Below, one piece after another: positions 33,676-47,700 of a stretch of DNA of 64,000 nt. Numbering within the stretch: position 1 is the first letter of the stretch; each line of letters starts with the position of its first letter. The notes under the pieces were generated by a model. That model was not told the DNA's origin and did no database searches. It worked only from the letters and a program-made list of their open reading frames with translations. Origin of the DNA: Allodiplogaster sudhausi. Lineage: Eukaryota > Nematoda > Chromadorea > Rhabditida > Diplogasteridae. The position numbers and the translations under genes are program-made. Where the stretch lies: NCBI GenBank assembly GCA_945643635.1, contig CALZFC010000284.1, forward strand, positions 934,001 to 998,000. The letters are read 5' to 3'.

Positions 33676-35090
33676 GATGTTGACTCGCAGAAATATAGAA
33701 TTGACATTGTTCATAGAACCTGACCCCAGTAGTCTTGAAAACATTCCAAGTACATTTTCTGCCGTCAATATATACGGCAATTCTGAAGAAGAAAAAAGAC
33801 CGAGTCGAAATCGAGATAAACTTTATTCGCTGAGGTGACAATTATTCGTTCGAGATATACAAACCATTTATATTACAGAGACGAACTTAAAAAAAACATA
33901 TAGGCACTTCAGCCCTTAGCTAATGGTTGGCATTGCCTTTCAGCAGATTTCTTCATTTCATGCCAGTTACGACTCCCATTTGCTAAGTTTTGCACCTTTA
34001 CTACGTGTAGACACGAACCCGCGAATGAGATACAGAGGAAGGTGACGTTGCACGGTCGGCCAGTACCCACAGTAACACCCAAGTAGGGCATTCGGGGAAG
34101 GTCGGCAGGATCAGGGAGGACCCAGAGAGGGCGAATAAATAACATGATAAAAGAAGTACTGTGAAAAGATAAATAAAACGCAAGTAAGTGACCGGCAAAT
34201 ATATCCAGACAGCTTAAACTATCTATCAGTTTAACTTCACTGGTTTCGATTAGCTTGGGATTTCTTTTACAATATGTTCATTTCGGACTAAGCAAATGAC
34301 GTTCAGGACAGATCTAGCTAGGAGCCGTGCTAATACTGGGGGATGAAATATTTAATAAGAAAGGTTAAGGCTTGAACGAGTAAGGGAGAAAGATTCAAAA
34401 CAAAGAAATCTGAATCAGATACTGTTTAAGAATTCTTTCCACTTCTCGAAATAACCATTCCAGATCGGAGGCTGTCCAGAACTAGCTGAACGACTACAAG
34501 ACGGCAAGAGATCTATAAAATACTTCAAGTGAGTCAATATGGGAAAACATGGAAATAAGTTATAAAACGAAAAAAGAACTAGATGGACACAGAATATGCA
34601 GCCGAGTCATGTAGCGGAGTGAGTAGGACAGAACGATTGGATGCGAGAATACAGTGAACAAGAGTTAAAGAGAGAGAAAGAGAGGGAAAAGGAGAAGGGG
34701 AGAGAGAGAGACAGAGACATATAGAGGGAGAAGCGAAGAGAAGTGAAAAAGATGAAGCGAGCAGAGGAAAAATCATCATTAAATTAGAGGATATCAGCGA
34801 GCACTACAGGCAGTGATGAGGACATAATTCAACCGCGAATCATGAGTCAACGAAGAAGGCATGAGCATCTAGCGAGAATGTAGGATCTGGTTTGGAATTC
34901 GGTTTCCTTCTATCAAGGATAATCACGGTTTAAGGGTCGACAAATCAAGACTCATTAAAAAGAGAAGCGCAGAAAGCAGGGAATAACTTACGAAAGGAAG
35001 AGTAGCCTAGCACCTATGGTTAGATTACTTTCAGTAGCTGACTGAAGAGAGGATATGAGTGTGGATTTGAGATGTGTCTGCCTAGCCGTC
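33095..35090. other. Intergenic between USP48 and TSPO
   Basis: About 2 kb without a supportable exon on either strand. It holds a (GA)n tract at about 33634-33672 and GA-rich sequence at 34665-34725. Short open frames here lack splice sites and domain similarity. It presumably contains the TSPO promoter and the USP48 3' region. Confidence 0.6.
33634..33672. repeat. (GA)n microsatellite
   Basis: Uninterrupted GA run between TSPO and USP48. Confidence 0.9.
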
Positions 35091-38000
35091 TCAGTGGTTC
35101 AGAGCGGTGTCTGCGAATCCGCGTTCAGGGACACGTGCTGCCGCTTCGGTCGCGACCGTTCCTCCCGTGTCCTTCGCATGCGTCTGCACCAGCAGTATAA
35201 TTGGCTGAAACACAATCATCACCAAACGTTAAATTAATGTAAAAAAAAAACTTCGAATAACAACAACTTTTGTAGCCAATAACATAAAGCTAACATTGCT
35301 ATTATTGTTCGGAAGGATCCCCGCTTTTCCCAGTGTGATTCTATCCTCGAGTAGATCGCCATTGTAGTAGAGCAGCTGGTCACAAGGGGAGTGGTGTAGC
35401 TGAATAATTAAGCCTGCTCAGAGCAGCAACATTTATAGATGACCCAACCCCTATGATGTAGTTTAAGCTATGCATGGCAAGGACAGAAGATCTCCTGTCT
35501 AGTTCATTACTTCCATTCATCTAATTGTACGTATCATGTGAAGAAACGCACCTTGGCATACAATTCCAGCTTGAGATTCTTCACGGTATGCGACGAGCTC
35601 ATCTAAACAAGCAAGTATATTTATTTCATTTAAAAAGAAAGCATTAAAATAGGAGAGCAATCAAAGTGTCCACATGGAATAGGTGATACCATGATCTATG
35701 ATATAAGAGAACCTTCAATTGAATGAGTCCCTTCTGAGCCCTTCTCGTGCTCACTCGCGTCGTGACAGGGGCGGCAGTTCCATTCTGAGCAGCCGCTCCG
35801 TTGGTGGGGGGAGCGGAGGAAGAGGCGGAAGATGAAGATTTGTCGGGTTCATCCTCTTGCTACACAATATACAACCTCAGACATTTTAGAACATTTAAGA
35901 TTTAAGATAAAGGAAAGACTTTAAAAAATATCAAAATATCAGAGCCTTGAAAATTTCAACAATTAGAAAAAAGAACGAGAACCATTTTGATGAAGATGCT
36001 TTGTCGCTCGTAGATGAATCGATGCTCATTCACTTCTGCGATCGCAGCAGAATTGCACTCAACGCAGAGAGCGGCTGGTTCCCCTGAATCTTCTTTTAAT
36101 CATCTCATTCTCTCCCTCTCTCTCTCTCTCTAACCGTCGGCAAGAACGATCTCCATGGGGGCCTGTGCCTCGGTCACGACATGAAGCCACCCGGTGGAGA
36201 GTGCTATCCACTCTTCTTCAGTCATGGGAAGTACGCAGACTCCACTTCCGGATGCTGAAGATGTATCTTAGATGAAGAAGTGAGAGAAATGAATGCATGG
36301 CAGACCAAAGGGAGTCCTTCCGATGAAGGGGAGCCCGTGCTTGCAGAAGAGGCATTCCTGGCAGATGGATGGCAGAATACCCGAAGAGTTTGATGAAGCA
36401 TTGCTCCTCAATTCATATCCATCAAGACATTCTACAATCTTTCATACTACATCCAAAGAACGAATTTTGAACCACAACAAAAAACAGGCTAGCGCTAACT
36501 TAGCTGCCATCTTGAAGTCGTTGATGAACTTGCTGCAAACGCCAAACACGAAGGGCTGAGTGGCTGAGCTTCCGTTGTTCATGTTCTTTCCATTGCCATT
36601 CACTTCCCTTCGAGAATCACATGCCTGGAATTGGTAGAAAAGAAGTGAGGTACATTCTGAATCGAAGGAAGAAAAGAGAGAATGAAGAAGATTACCCTGA
36701 CTGCCGGGCCGACGATGGTCTGCAGCTCCTTGATCCTCTTCCTCGTGTTCTCCTTCCCATCGATTGCTTCCTAATGAGACAAGAATAGCTTCTGGTTCAA
36801 GAATACCTGAGCTCTCTCGCATCTCGACAACCCTGGAGATTAGACATGAACAATAATTGAAAATGCACCTTTTCGTCATTGTTGCAGCTCTGACATATTT
36901 CTGCATCGCAAGGGACGGGGAAAGAATGCTCGAAGTAGCCAGAGAGAAGCTGCCATTCTTTTGGAGATACAGCGTGGCGGAATTCACTCACATTGATACC
37001 ACCTAAATCATTAAATAATAATCAAATTCCAATGTTAACATTGATGGGTAATTCATTATGTCATACATCTCTAAAAAAGACAAGCATGTAAATATATATA
37101 GTATATAAATGAGCGTTGAGCCAACCATGCTTGCACTTGAGCTGCGAATTGAATACAACTGGATCGGAGTCAAGATTACTTTCCTCTTCATCTTCACTTC
37201 CTTCCTGTTCTCCTGACCCGCTTTTCTCTCTCTCCGCAGTTTCCATTCCATTCTCTATAGACGGATCCGGAGTTCTGAAATGGTCATAACACTCAATAGA
37301 GCTCATCTATACCGAAGCATTGCTTTGCTAAGGAAATAATAAAAAAGAATTGATTAAACTTGAAGGAATAAAAAAAAATAAGATCTCACCCATCATGGCT
37401 GGTGCTCTCCTGTACAATAACATCTTCCTCTCCGCCCTCTTCCATCTTTTCCTTTCCTCCATCCTCTTGATTCGTCTTCCCATTCTCAGTTTGATTTCCC
37501 GGTTTCACTTTCTCATCTCCATTCTCCGTTTCTTCAGTTACCAACCGTCGTCGAACTCTCTTTCGTGGAACCGGCTAAATGCAACTCAGGTTAAAATGAG
37601 TTTCTTCGTTAAATATTAAATGAATGCAAACCCGCTATTTAAGATTGCCTTTCTATCTATCATAACAACAGCGGAGGATAGATTAACACCAATATGCCCA
37701 GATATCTTTGCGTTTTCGGGAGAATCTCGCAGCATTCCTAAATATGTATGGTGATGACCTGCTCCAATGAGTTGGCATGCAGAATGCGAATAGCCGGAGG
37801 GAGGAGGGGGGTGGTCGAGGCTTCTCTTCTCTCCCATTCCACGGCCGCGTCCTTCTTGAAGGTCATCAGGGCATTCTTCGCCACAAAGAAGAAGTCGGAG
37901 GGCGGACAGTCACCCCGCTTACTCAACTCCACTGAACACCTACAACACGGCCAGAGTTACTTCCATTCTCTCTCTTTCTTCTTTCAGTCTCTCCATCTCT

Positions 38001-39147
38001 GCTGAGCAACGAGGATGTTCTTTTCTGTTCCAGCCGAACCTCTTCTTGACGTCCTTCTGAATGGTTGCAGCCGTCTTGGTCATCTCCTCGAGCTTCTTCC
38101 GAAAGTGTGCTTCTCGGATGAGATTGCGTACGCACTCCTCACAGAGATCCGCTCTCAAATAGCAGGAGAAAGGTTTCTACGAGAGATAAAGAAGTACAAG
38201 AAAAAGGATATAGTAGCTACGCTTTAATTATTTATTCAATTACGCAGTAAGAATAAAGCAGCAAAAAAAGGCAAACGCAGAGCGGAGTCGCTCGCGGCTG
38301 CCGTCCGTCGTTGTGATCTGCAGGCCGTAGCGGCCAATCAGATACTCCGCCGCCGATCGAACCACTGCCTTCAGCTCCCCTTTCAACATCTCAAACATAC
38401 AACTCTTCTTGACAAAGAAGAAAGGAGTCTGCTCATTTTCAGAATACACCTCAGCAAGTCCTAAAAGCAGCAGTCATTGCTCTCTCCCTACACTGACCTT
38501 CTCAAGGGGAACCTTTCCATGAGGACAGAGTTCGAATTCGTGTGACGACAAGGTGGACGAGATCTTCTCTTCCTCATTGCTGACAGTTCGCGCGAAGAAA
38601 GAGCGGACTCGACTGGCATACACAGACTTGCGAGAGGAGCTCCTGCAGGGTGGAGGTCCCACTTTTGAGTCTTTGAGTGCCCCATACTTCCCATGTCATT
38701 TTCGGTACCCTTATTTCTGCTCAGGATCCATACTTTGGTCCGGTGTTTTATAATCAGACCACACCAATCATATCTCCCACCTCATCGGAATGGTCTCCCA
38801 TTCATTGCCTGGTACCTCTCATCATCAATGCTCTCTAACCTGGTAGGAGTGAGCCCCTTTCCATTACCGTTGCTTGTCTGCTTCTCTTCGCCTGCCTTAC
38901 TTGGTGACGACGTCCCCGGACTCTCTTCGTTCTGAAAGAGAAGAAGGGTACCTTGAGAGAGGGACCTCTTCCGGCTCCAGCTGACCTCTCCCTCGAGCAG
39001 ACTCGTATCTGACACGCAACCCGAGTCGTTCGCTATTGCAGTCACCGACTTTTGCATTCGTTTCGACCAATCATGCTCCTGCAAACGGAACAGATATACA
39101 TACGAATACAGGAATGATAATCAGTCCGGTTAAAGAAATTCGTAGAG

Positions 39148-39185
<38 letters not shown>

Positions 39186-42132
39186 AAAGCGTTGATTTCA
39201 TAAGCAAATCAGATACCTTTTGTAGAATGTCGCAGAGTAGCTCGGAAGAGACCAGAGCTACGTCCTTTGGCTTCTTCTGCACAGTCTTGTCAGACTTAAC
39301 CTGAACATCGGGCAGTAGTAATAACTACGGTATTACAAGTAATAAGGATCTTGAATGAAACCTCCAGCTCCTTGATGGTCTCCATGACATTGTGGAAGCG
39401 TTCTTTGATCTTGGAGAGGCACAGTTCAGTGGATTCGAGATCGTTCAACGTCTGACGCTCGAACCGGCAGGACAACTGAAACAAAACGACATCTTAACTG
39501 GACTTAGAAGCATCACCTGCTATACAAGCGATGCACGATCTCAGAATACAAGGAGAATCTATTAGCATAAAGACTGACCGTATTCTGCCACTTTGAAGTA
39601 ATTTCGGATGGGGGAAGCGTTGGCTGGTGAAATTTTTCATTGCGTCGATAAACGAGACAGTAGCAAAACCTCAACATGATTATTTTATCTACTTTTTGCT
39701 CCTAAACTAAATGCAAGAAGATTGCTTGATGAAGAAAGAGATGCTTCCAACTTGAGATCCTGCGAAGCTTTGGAGTCCTTGGTGGTTTTGGTCTCGGTAT
39801 GCACGCCTGGTGGTTTCGTTTCTTTCACTTTCTGCAATCTCAATCACTATCAGACCATCATTATGGTTTAGAAACCTTAAAACAATATCAAAACATAAAC
39901 GACTCTCAAAAATCTCCGAACCGCGTCATCGAACTTGAACCAAGTGCCTCCGCTGTCCGAGTGTCGGATGATATCGAAGTAGTGGCCGAACTCGGCGCTG
40001 CCCCCCTCGTGTACCATCACAGCAGCCAAGTCGTACTTGAAGGAAGGCGAAAGACGGGGCGCCAATTTGGTCGAGCTCAGCTCACGCGGATATTGCAGAG
40101 CCGTCTTCAACTTGGTTCGGCCACTGTTCCTGAAAATAATTAATCCAATCAAAATAGTAATTAATTTTACTGGAAAAATTGCAAAAACCTTATCCCGGAG
40201 GAAGGATTTAGATGGGAGAGATAAGAAGAAGCAGAGCTAACACGTCAAAGATGTATCGGTTGAGTTGGATGAATAGTACGGGAGGAAGCTGCTCGATCGA
40301 CGTCGACTTCTCGCATCCGCCCGCTTTGCAGCAGAGGCCGCACTTGTAATCGCTCATTCTTCAATTCACAAAGACATATACATGATTCAGTAAAATAAAA
40401 TACGATTTCTGGGTCATGCCTTTACACTCGTCAAATTGAGGAGCTAATGTCAGACACCTATCAGAATTGGCAGATGCATAAATGAACTGAACTAGATGAA
40501 CGGTGTAAAAAGTATAATTTGGAAAAAAATTCATAGAAACTTTTAAAAAAAACAACTTTTCAGGTGCTAAGAAGGCAGCGATGGCGGAAGAAAGAGTGTC
40601 ATGGCCCTGAGGAGAGAGAGCGATTGAAGTGAACTTGGTCTCCTTCGATGATTCATGGCCGCATTTGCATTTCAGAGTCTCCTTCGTGCGTCCCTGCACA
40701 ATTTGCCAAATATTTCTCTTGGAATGTTTTTAGTTCAATAAGCAGGCTTAGGAAGATTAACTTTTTAAAATAATCTTTAGAAATAAACGTTGGTAATAAA
40801 GAAGGATATCTAACATCCAATCTCTCTTGGATGCGCTTGCTAATCGGCCCTCCATTCGGATGGCTCGGTAGATTTCGCTCGAGCGCTTCGAAGAACTTAA
40901 CGCAGAACTCTTGCGCGTCTTGCTGTTCTGTGCCCAGTCTCAGGCTCGAGTAGAATTTGTGCGCTTCTGCGTCTTCCTGTAACAAGCGAATCCCGTAGCG
41001 ATTTAGAGGATACGGTAGAGGAACAATACACATCAACAACAAATATGCCTCAAAAAGAAGATCCGATCAGGAATCTAACATAAGGAGATGTCTGCAGAAC
41101 GAAGAAGAGCTCTTGGAGTGTGTTCATGACGGCCTGGATGTTCATGCCCGGCTCGGGAGGAGGAATGTAGGCGGGGCTTGGTCGCCAGTCGAATACAATC
41201 TGACGAAAGGCAACATCCGCGAACATGATCTGGGAAAAGATCGAATATAATATCAGTAGTTAAAAGGAGAATAATAATCAGAAGCAACTTGTGCTTGAAT
41301 GATTAATCGGAGTAGAGCCATGAACTACCCGCGATATATAAAATTATTCACAGAACTTGTGTAACCGGGTATTTAAAATGAACAGTTACCTGTTGAAAGA
41401 CATTGTTTAAAAGCCCAGTAAAATACCTGCAAGAAAGAGTTGGCGTAGCAAAAGTTGGATGCATTCACAAGGCCGCACGGCTGCTTCTGAGTGTCTCTGC
41501 ACTTGCTGTCTTCCAACTGCAAAGAAGGCAGGAATCATTAAAGCCAAGAGAATAAAGACATAAAATTCCAAATTCACCTTGTGAGTTTTGTCAGATTCCG
41601 TTTCCTTAAGAAGGCGTAGCAGTTTTTCTTCACCAATTCTGTTCAGGCAGTACGGGTTGTCCTTGCAGTTCACGGACCTAAAATTAACAAGCTTAGAAAA
41701 TTCTAATTAAAACAGCATCACAGCATAGGACATTATAAAAAGAATGGAATAAAAAATATAGAATACATAAACAAAATGACTTCGGATTCGGTGGCTCATG
41801 GAGGCTGCATCGTTGAGAGTCAAGGCGATAAAACTGGATGAGTTGCTCTGCAGTCAACGGAGTGCCGTCATTCGGCAGGTCCAATGCCTCCTCCAACGCC
41901 TTCTTTCTCATATCCTGCAAAGATTAACATTATTTTTTTTTCTCCAACAAACAATGTTTCATCGGAGACAACAAAGTCTTTAAACTCAGACTTAGTGCTA
42001 AAACTATTGCAAAATTAATCTTTAGAATGACAACATCAGTACGAAATATTAAATACAAAAAATAGAAGAAGGAAAATATAAAGTAACCCTGCGCCTGCCG
42101 CCGCCACGATTTGTGGCAGCCCGGGCGACCAT
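35091..42132 (-). CDS. USP48: Ubiquitin C-terminal hydrolase USP48
   Basis: Large gene of many exons for a cysteine deubiquitinase of the USP48 type. Known members act on histone H2A ubiquitin and NF-kB pathway substrates and have DUSP and ubiquitin-like domains after the catalytic core. The N-terminal NCKDNPYCLNRIGEEK (near 41660) matches the USP48 lead-in. The Cys box reads GLVNASNFCYANSFLQ (Cys codon 41448-41450); family members usually read GLTNLGATCYVN, so the oxyanion-side residues differ. QQDAQEFCVKFFEALE is near 40900. A CxxC pair sits near 40660 and another, YKCGLCCKAGGCEKS, near 40330. The His box is EFGHYFDIIRHSDS (His codon 39982-39984), followed by WFKFDDAV. DUSP-like repeats follow (FELCPHGKV near 38510; LKCKHGWLNAHL near 37120). 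A ubiquitin-like domain is at KLEIYAK and DQLLYYNGDLLEDRITLGKA near 35370. The protein ends VPERGFADTALNH, as in USP48. Start ATG at 42132. Confidence 0.9.
39148..39181. repeat. (GA)n microsatellite in USP48 intron
   Basis: GA run within a USP48 intron, pyrimidine on the coding strand. Confidence 0.85.
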
Positions 42133-43118
42133 GGCGAACACACAACGAGTGCAGGCAGTTGCGTCTCTCTCCCTCTCCCACTCGAGTGTCTACCTCTATG
42201 TAGAAAAATTTATAACTTCGCAAAATACACGTGAAGCTTTTTTTCTATCAGAAACATTTTTTCACCGCTTCGCTTTGCAAATTACCAAGTGCCAACACAC
42301 ACCGAAGTCGTTTCTCAAACGGCTCAGTATAGTACACTATAATTGCAGACTTCTTCGCTGCCTTCATTCTTTTCAGATAATTTACAAGAAAAATAGATCC
42401 GGTAAAATTATATAGTTATGTGAAACTTCAATTAAGATACCTAATTACTATTTTTCCCCAAGAAAAGTTCTTCTCAAAGCTTTTCATTTTTCTTGAACCA
42501 CAAGGAGGGATGACTGAAAGAATCAAACAGGGAGAGAGAGAGAGAGAGAGACAGACAAGAAACTGAGAGACAAGGAGAGAGAGAGAGACAGACAAGAAAC
42601 TGAGAGACAAGGAGAGAGAGAGAGACAGACAAGAAACTGAGAGACAAGGAGAGACAGAGAGACAGAGATAAAGCGAGAGAGAGAGAGTTTGAAAAAAGGA
42701 GCAGAAATGGCCGTCAGATATGATGCAGACAAGACAGTTGCAAACACAAGGCCCAGTACGAAATGATGCATGCTTCAAGAAATCTGTGAAGAACATGGTT
42801 GATGCTACTGTTTTGTGTTCTTTTATGATTAGCACCAGAGACAACATATTTGGAAAGAATTTCTCGCCCTGTCTCTCAATCTCTTTTTCCTCTTTCTCTT
42901 TCCCTCTCACCCTCTCTCTCTCTCTTTCTCTCTCTCTCTCTATCTCTTTCTCCCTCGCTCTCCTGCTACACACTTACTATGAGTTTCAGCTTCACTTCCT
43001 GCCCAATTCTCTCCATTTCCCTTCACTGTTGTTCGTCTTCGATAGCGCTGGTCTTATCTGCTTTCTGTTTGCTAACACCAATCCGTCTCACTTTCTCTCT
43101 CTCTCTCTATCTATCTCT

Positions 43119-43158
<40 letters not shown>

Positions 43159-43877
43159 TCTCCTTGCTTGTTCACCGCACCGTCTCTCCTGAGGGCCGAT
43201 CAATTCATTCTCCTTCTCTCTCCTCTGCTTGCACACACCTTGCCGGTTGACCCTCTGGCAGTCCCTCCGGGTGCTCTCATCCCTTTCCGTCTTCCTCGTC
43301 TCGGATGACTAATGCAAGCGTCCATCCCCCTCTCTCCCTCTCTCTCTCCCTCTTTCTCGCTCTTTCTATCTCTTTCTCTCCGTCTCCATTCACATGTACT
43401 TCTAATTTCTGATTCCTGGTCTGTTGAAGGTATCATAATTTAGTATAACACCTTCTTCAAATTTTCGTTCATTTGAAATGGCAAGCTGTTCAGTCTCACA
43501 TCTGTATTCCCCCACTCTTTGCATTCCTCTCTACTATCGATGCCATTTTCTACCATTTTGGTCGCCCTCTCTCTCTTTCTCTCTCTCCCTCTCTCTCTCT
43601 CTTGCTGTCTGTCTCCGAACCTTTTGTGATCAGCGATGCTTAGCACTCAGCTAGTAAGCCTTATAATGTGAATCTAATCAATGATTACTTGTCGTCTTTG
43701 AACTATGACTCATCATGCTTATCTTTTGAGGTCCGCGCTAACAGTTAAACTTTCTCAATAGTTGCTGATTCATGAATTAATTTATTCAAAAATAAATAAG
43801 AAATTTGAATCAAGGAAATGTAATATATATATATATATTTTTTTTGAGACTTTCTGCACTGGAACTTCTGGCTGAGT

Positions 43878-43920
<43 letters not shown>

Positions 43921-43975
43921 GAATGTCTGCCGTCGAGTGACTCTCCTCGTCCAGCTCCTCTCAGAATGTTTCTTC
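42133..43975. other. Divergent intergenic region USP48/FAS1
   Basis: About 1.84 kb between two divergent start codons, expected to hold both promoters. It contains a minisatellite, long (CT)n runs at 42895-43160 and 43563-43605, an AT run near 43825 and a (GA)n run at 43877-43917. No exon is supportable. Confidence 0.55.
42530..42666. repeat. Minisatellite of about 37-bp units
   Basis: Three near-identical tandem units, each containing ACAGACAAGAAACTGAGAG followed by ACAAG and a GA run. The GA tract itself forms part of the unit. Confidence 0.85.
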
Positions 43976-44704
43976 ACCCTCACCTGCTGCACTTTCTACT
44001 GCTGCTCATCCACTTGTCGCTCGTTCAAGGAGATCTCTGGGCAGAAACAGCCCGGCTCAGCGATCTACAACAAGTCAGTCTGCTAAGTTAACTAGAGAAG
44101 AAAAGTTTAAATATCTCAAGCTTATGTATGTAAACTACATTAATTGGAATGAGTGAAGCATGCTGCCCGATTTGAGAGGAAAATTTAGACTTGAGTTCTC
44201 AGAGAGGTAATGCTTTTGGAAAGAGAATTTACATATTTGAATTGAAAAGAAAAGATTGTAAAAAGTGATGTTGCTTAGTGGCGCGACCTGTGCGGCCGCT
44301 ACCAAGTGGCACGCGCTTATATGGAAGACACCAACGCGAGGATCACCGTCTTCGCCCCCGTGGACGACGTCTTCACTTACAACCCGGATATTCGCGCACT
44401 CGACCAGAAAGAGACGCTCTCCCATATTGGCAAGAGAACTCTTATTCTCTCTCTCTATGTATCTTTCTCTCTCTTTCTACCTCTCTATTTCGCGCTCTCA
44501 CTTTCTTTCTCTCACCCTCTTAGAATAAGAGATAATGCTTAAAGTGGACAGCCAAGTGCTCGAGCTCGGCCAGGGTAAGAAGTGGGAGCAGCAGACTCTC
44601 GTCAGGGCAACCATAAACAGCGGCTACATCTACGTCACGCAGTTCGAGAACAATCCTGGAAACTTTGTTGGTCTTTCTCTCTCTCTCACACTCTCTCTCT
44701 CTCT

Positions 44705-44747
<43 letters not shown>

Positions 44748-47700
44748 CTTCGTTGTTCCATGATCACCCGTTCCCTCCCACCTCCATGATTCCACAACCC
44801 CCATTCCCAGTCGTACTTCGCGAATGCCGGGATGGTGTGCAACCACGCGTCGAATCAGTGGGGAATCATCTCGGGCGAGCAGTACCTGTACAAGATATGC
44901 ACGCCCATCGGCCACCGACCCTATCCAGGCACTGCTCTCTCCCTTCTCAGGGACAACGACAGAACCGTCTTCAGCGAGAGACAATACAACAACAATGAAC
45001 TCACGTGAGAGAGAGAGAGAGAGAGAACACAAAGGATGTGAGAGAGAAAGAAATAATTAAGTGAAATTCGTGATATACTCGACCGTGTTCCGGACGTGGC
45101 TCTGGTGATCTACGGTAGCTCGGCTTGGAATGGATTCCACACCTTCTTCCTCCCTACCAATCGAGCATTCGCCAAGGTTGTTACTGTCTGCTTTAATCAA
45201 TATTAAACTATTTCAATGGATAGTTTGTATCAATACATGAATGCGAATAGTAAATAAAAGAAGATGAATAAGAATGAAATAAGCAGGTTATCGACCGTAA
45301 CCGCTTCGACCGCGAAGTTCTTCTGGCGCATGTGACAGGCGTGAATCGTGTTCTCTTCACTTGGCCGTGGCTCTACGACGGCGGCACTCACTTTTATCCT
45401 TCCATCAAGTTGGTCACCATTCATTACAGTATACAATCATTCAGATCAATAATTTACACATAAAAAAGCAATAAATAAAAAAGCAAGGAAAGTTCGTTAC
45501 AGGTTCTCTGCAAATATCATCGAAGATAACTTCAAGCTACGCCTCACGATGAGGAACATCACCGACCATCGAACCGGCAGATACAATTGTCTCTTTCTTC
45601 CATTCTGTTCTTTATCGTTCTCGATATCTCTGCTTCTCTCTCCATGTCTCGCTCTCTCCCATTCTCTATTTCTCACACATCTTCGAAAATCCCTGGAATA
45701 TTTAATGATAACACTTCCTTCCATTTGAGTGTACGCGGTATCTGAAGTCTACGAGCGTTATTCTCATTTCCGCAGAGGAGCCGTCTGGGCTAAGGTAGCT
45801 TCTTTATTTCTTTTATATGTATTTATTATCTTTTTTCTTTGATCTTTTTATTTGATGCTTATTCACTCATACCTTCTGACCATATTAAAACAAATGTTAC
45901 CGGTTTCCATGCACTGTTTGTAATTGCATACATAATACAGCGGTAATGCATTCAAAATAGTAAGTTCTCATAGATTCTGGTGCCCAACATCCCGGTGCAG
46001 AATGGAGTGGTGCACATCATTGACAACGTCCTCGGCATCGTCACCAACACCATTGACATGGTCCGTTCATTAAATGACAACGAGAACATTTGATCATCAG
46101 CTTCTGATTAAACGAACTCCTGCTTGACGATGTATATGTACATATTTATTTATTTGAATTGTGTTATTTTAAATAATAATTTTAACTTTTTAGCACGTGA
46201 TGGACAATCCGCAGTGCACGACTCTGATGCGATACATCAACACGATCGGACAGATCGTCAGGAACTATTTCTCGGCCACGGGCGGATTGGTCAGGGAAAT
46301 TTCTATATAAACAACAACAAAACCAAGGCACTTTATTTACTGTCATAGATTAAATTAGGAAAACTTTTGCGGAGAGAAATATTAAGAGAGAAAGAGATGA
46401 GTTACAGGTGACATTCTTCGCCCCATGGAATGAAGCATTCGACCGTATTCCTGAGCAGGTGGAGAGGAGGCTGCTCAGGGACAGAATATGGCTAGAGCAG
46501 GCCAGTTCATGCCTTCCTTTCAATCCGAGCTGACCGGGGAAGATTGCAGTAGACCTTGTTGATCTCTGCAGATCCTGAAGCTGCACATCGTGCCGGCCTT
46601 CGAGTTGACGAGCGACGAGATCACGAACGACACCATCGTCAACACCGTCGACAACATGCGACAGCTCTACTTCATACGGGGAGAATGGCCCGCCAATAAC
46701 ATTAGTCAGCACGCACTTCTCTCTCTCTCTCTGTTCTCTCTTTCTGTGTATCTGTCTTCACTCTCTTTCTCTATGTCCCTCTCCTTCTCTATTTGTCTCT
46801 CTCTCTCTCTCTTTCTCTCCACTATCTCTTTCTCCGCCTCTGTTTTACTCGCTAGCTGGAAATCGTAAATCCAACGAATGAATGGCAAGAAGAGTGAGCG
46901 AAGACCTCGAGACCTAAGCCAAGTTCTTGAGCGTATTACGTGATCGGAGGCGGAGTGAAGACAGCGATTCAAATGGAGAACATCGCAGCAACGAATGGAA
47001 TCATCCACTACATCGACCGTGTCCTTGGCGTGCCTTATCAATCGCTCTGGGAGATTCTGCGCAACGAGACGCGGCTACAGTATGGTTTATTATTTCTTCG
47101 TTTTTCTTTCATTATTCAAACGGTTGATTTAACCAAGTGAATCACGAAATGCATATAAATTAACATAAAGAAACGAAGAGAACATTAAATAACTGTGGTA
47201 TCAGGACATCGTACCATCTGCTGCGCAACTTGCAAGTACATCTGACACTCGATCCTTGGCAGGTAGTGACTCCCGAGCAGAATCTCACTTTCTTCGTTCC
47301 CATCGATGAGGCCTGGAGCAAGGTCGGCGAGAAATTACCTGCATTTCTTCGTAAAGATCCACTTACCACTTTCCTTTTCCCGTTACAACCCTTCTAAAAT
47401 GAATTATTCTAATTAGATGTACATAGATGCAGAAGAGAGATTCTCAGGTAGCGCCAACGCTGATGAGTCGAATGCGAGACGGCAACCACTGGCTGGCACT
47501 CCAGTACGTCTTCAAACGACATATCATACAGGTCCATCTTCCTCACTCTCTTATTCACTCTTTCTCGGCTTCTATCTGGCTGTATCTTTCCGTTTTCCTC
47601 TCTCGAACTTCATGCTTGTTTCTGCAACTGAATTTCTCTTTGCCAGGGTCAAGCTCTAATGTACACGGATTTGCGAGATCGCACGTATGTAATGATGAAT

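Noticed and set aside
35055..35237. Cys-containing plus-strand frame
   Set aside because: Antisense to the last USP48 exon, which ends in the conserved USP48 C terminus.
42530..42666. Possible CRISPR-like repeat-spacer array
   Set aside because: Only three tandem units with no unique spacers, in a eukaryotic intergenic GA tract; it is a minisatellite.
42720..43308. Long Ser/Leu-rich open frames
   Set aside because: They are translations of (CT)n microsatellites. The same applies to frames at 18344-18811, 28850-29326, 32118-32617, 56485-56997 and 61737-62762.
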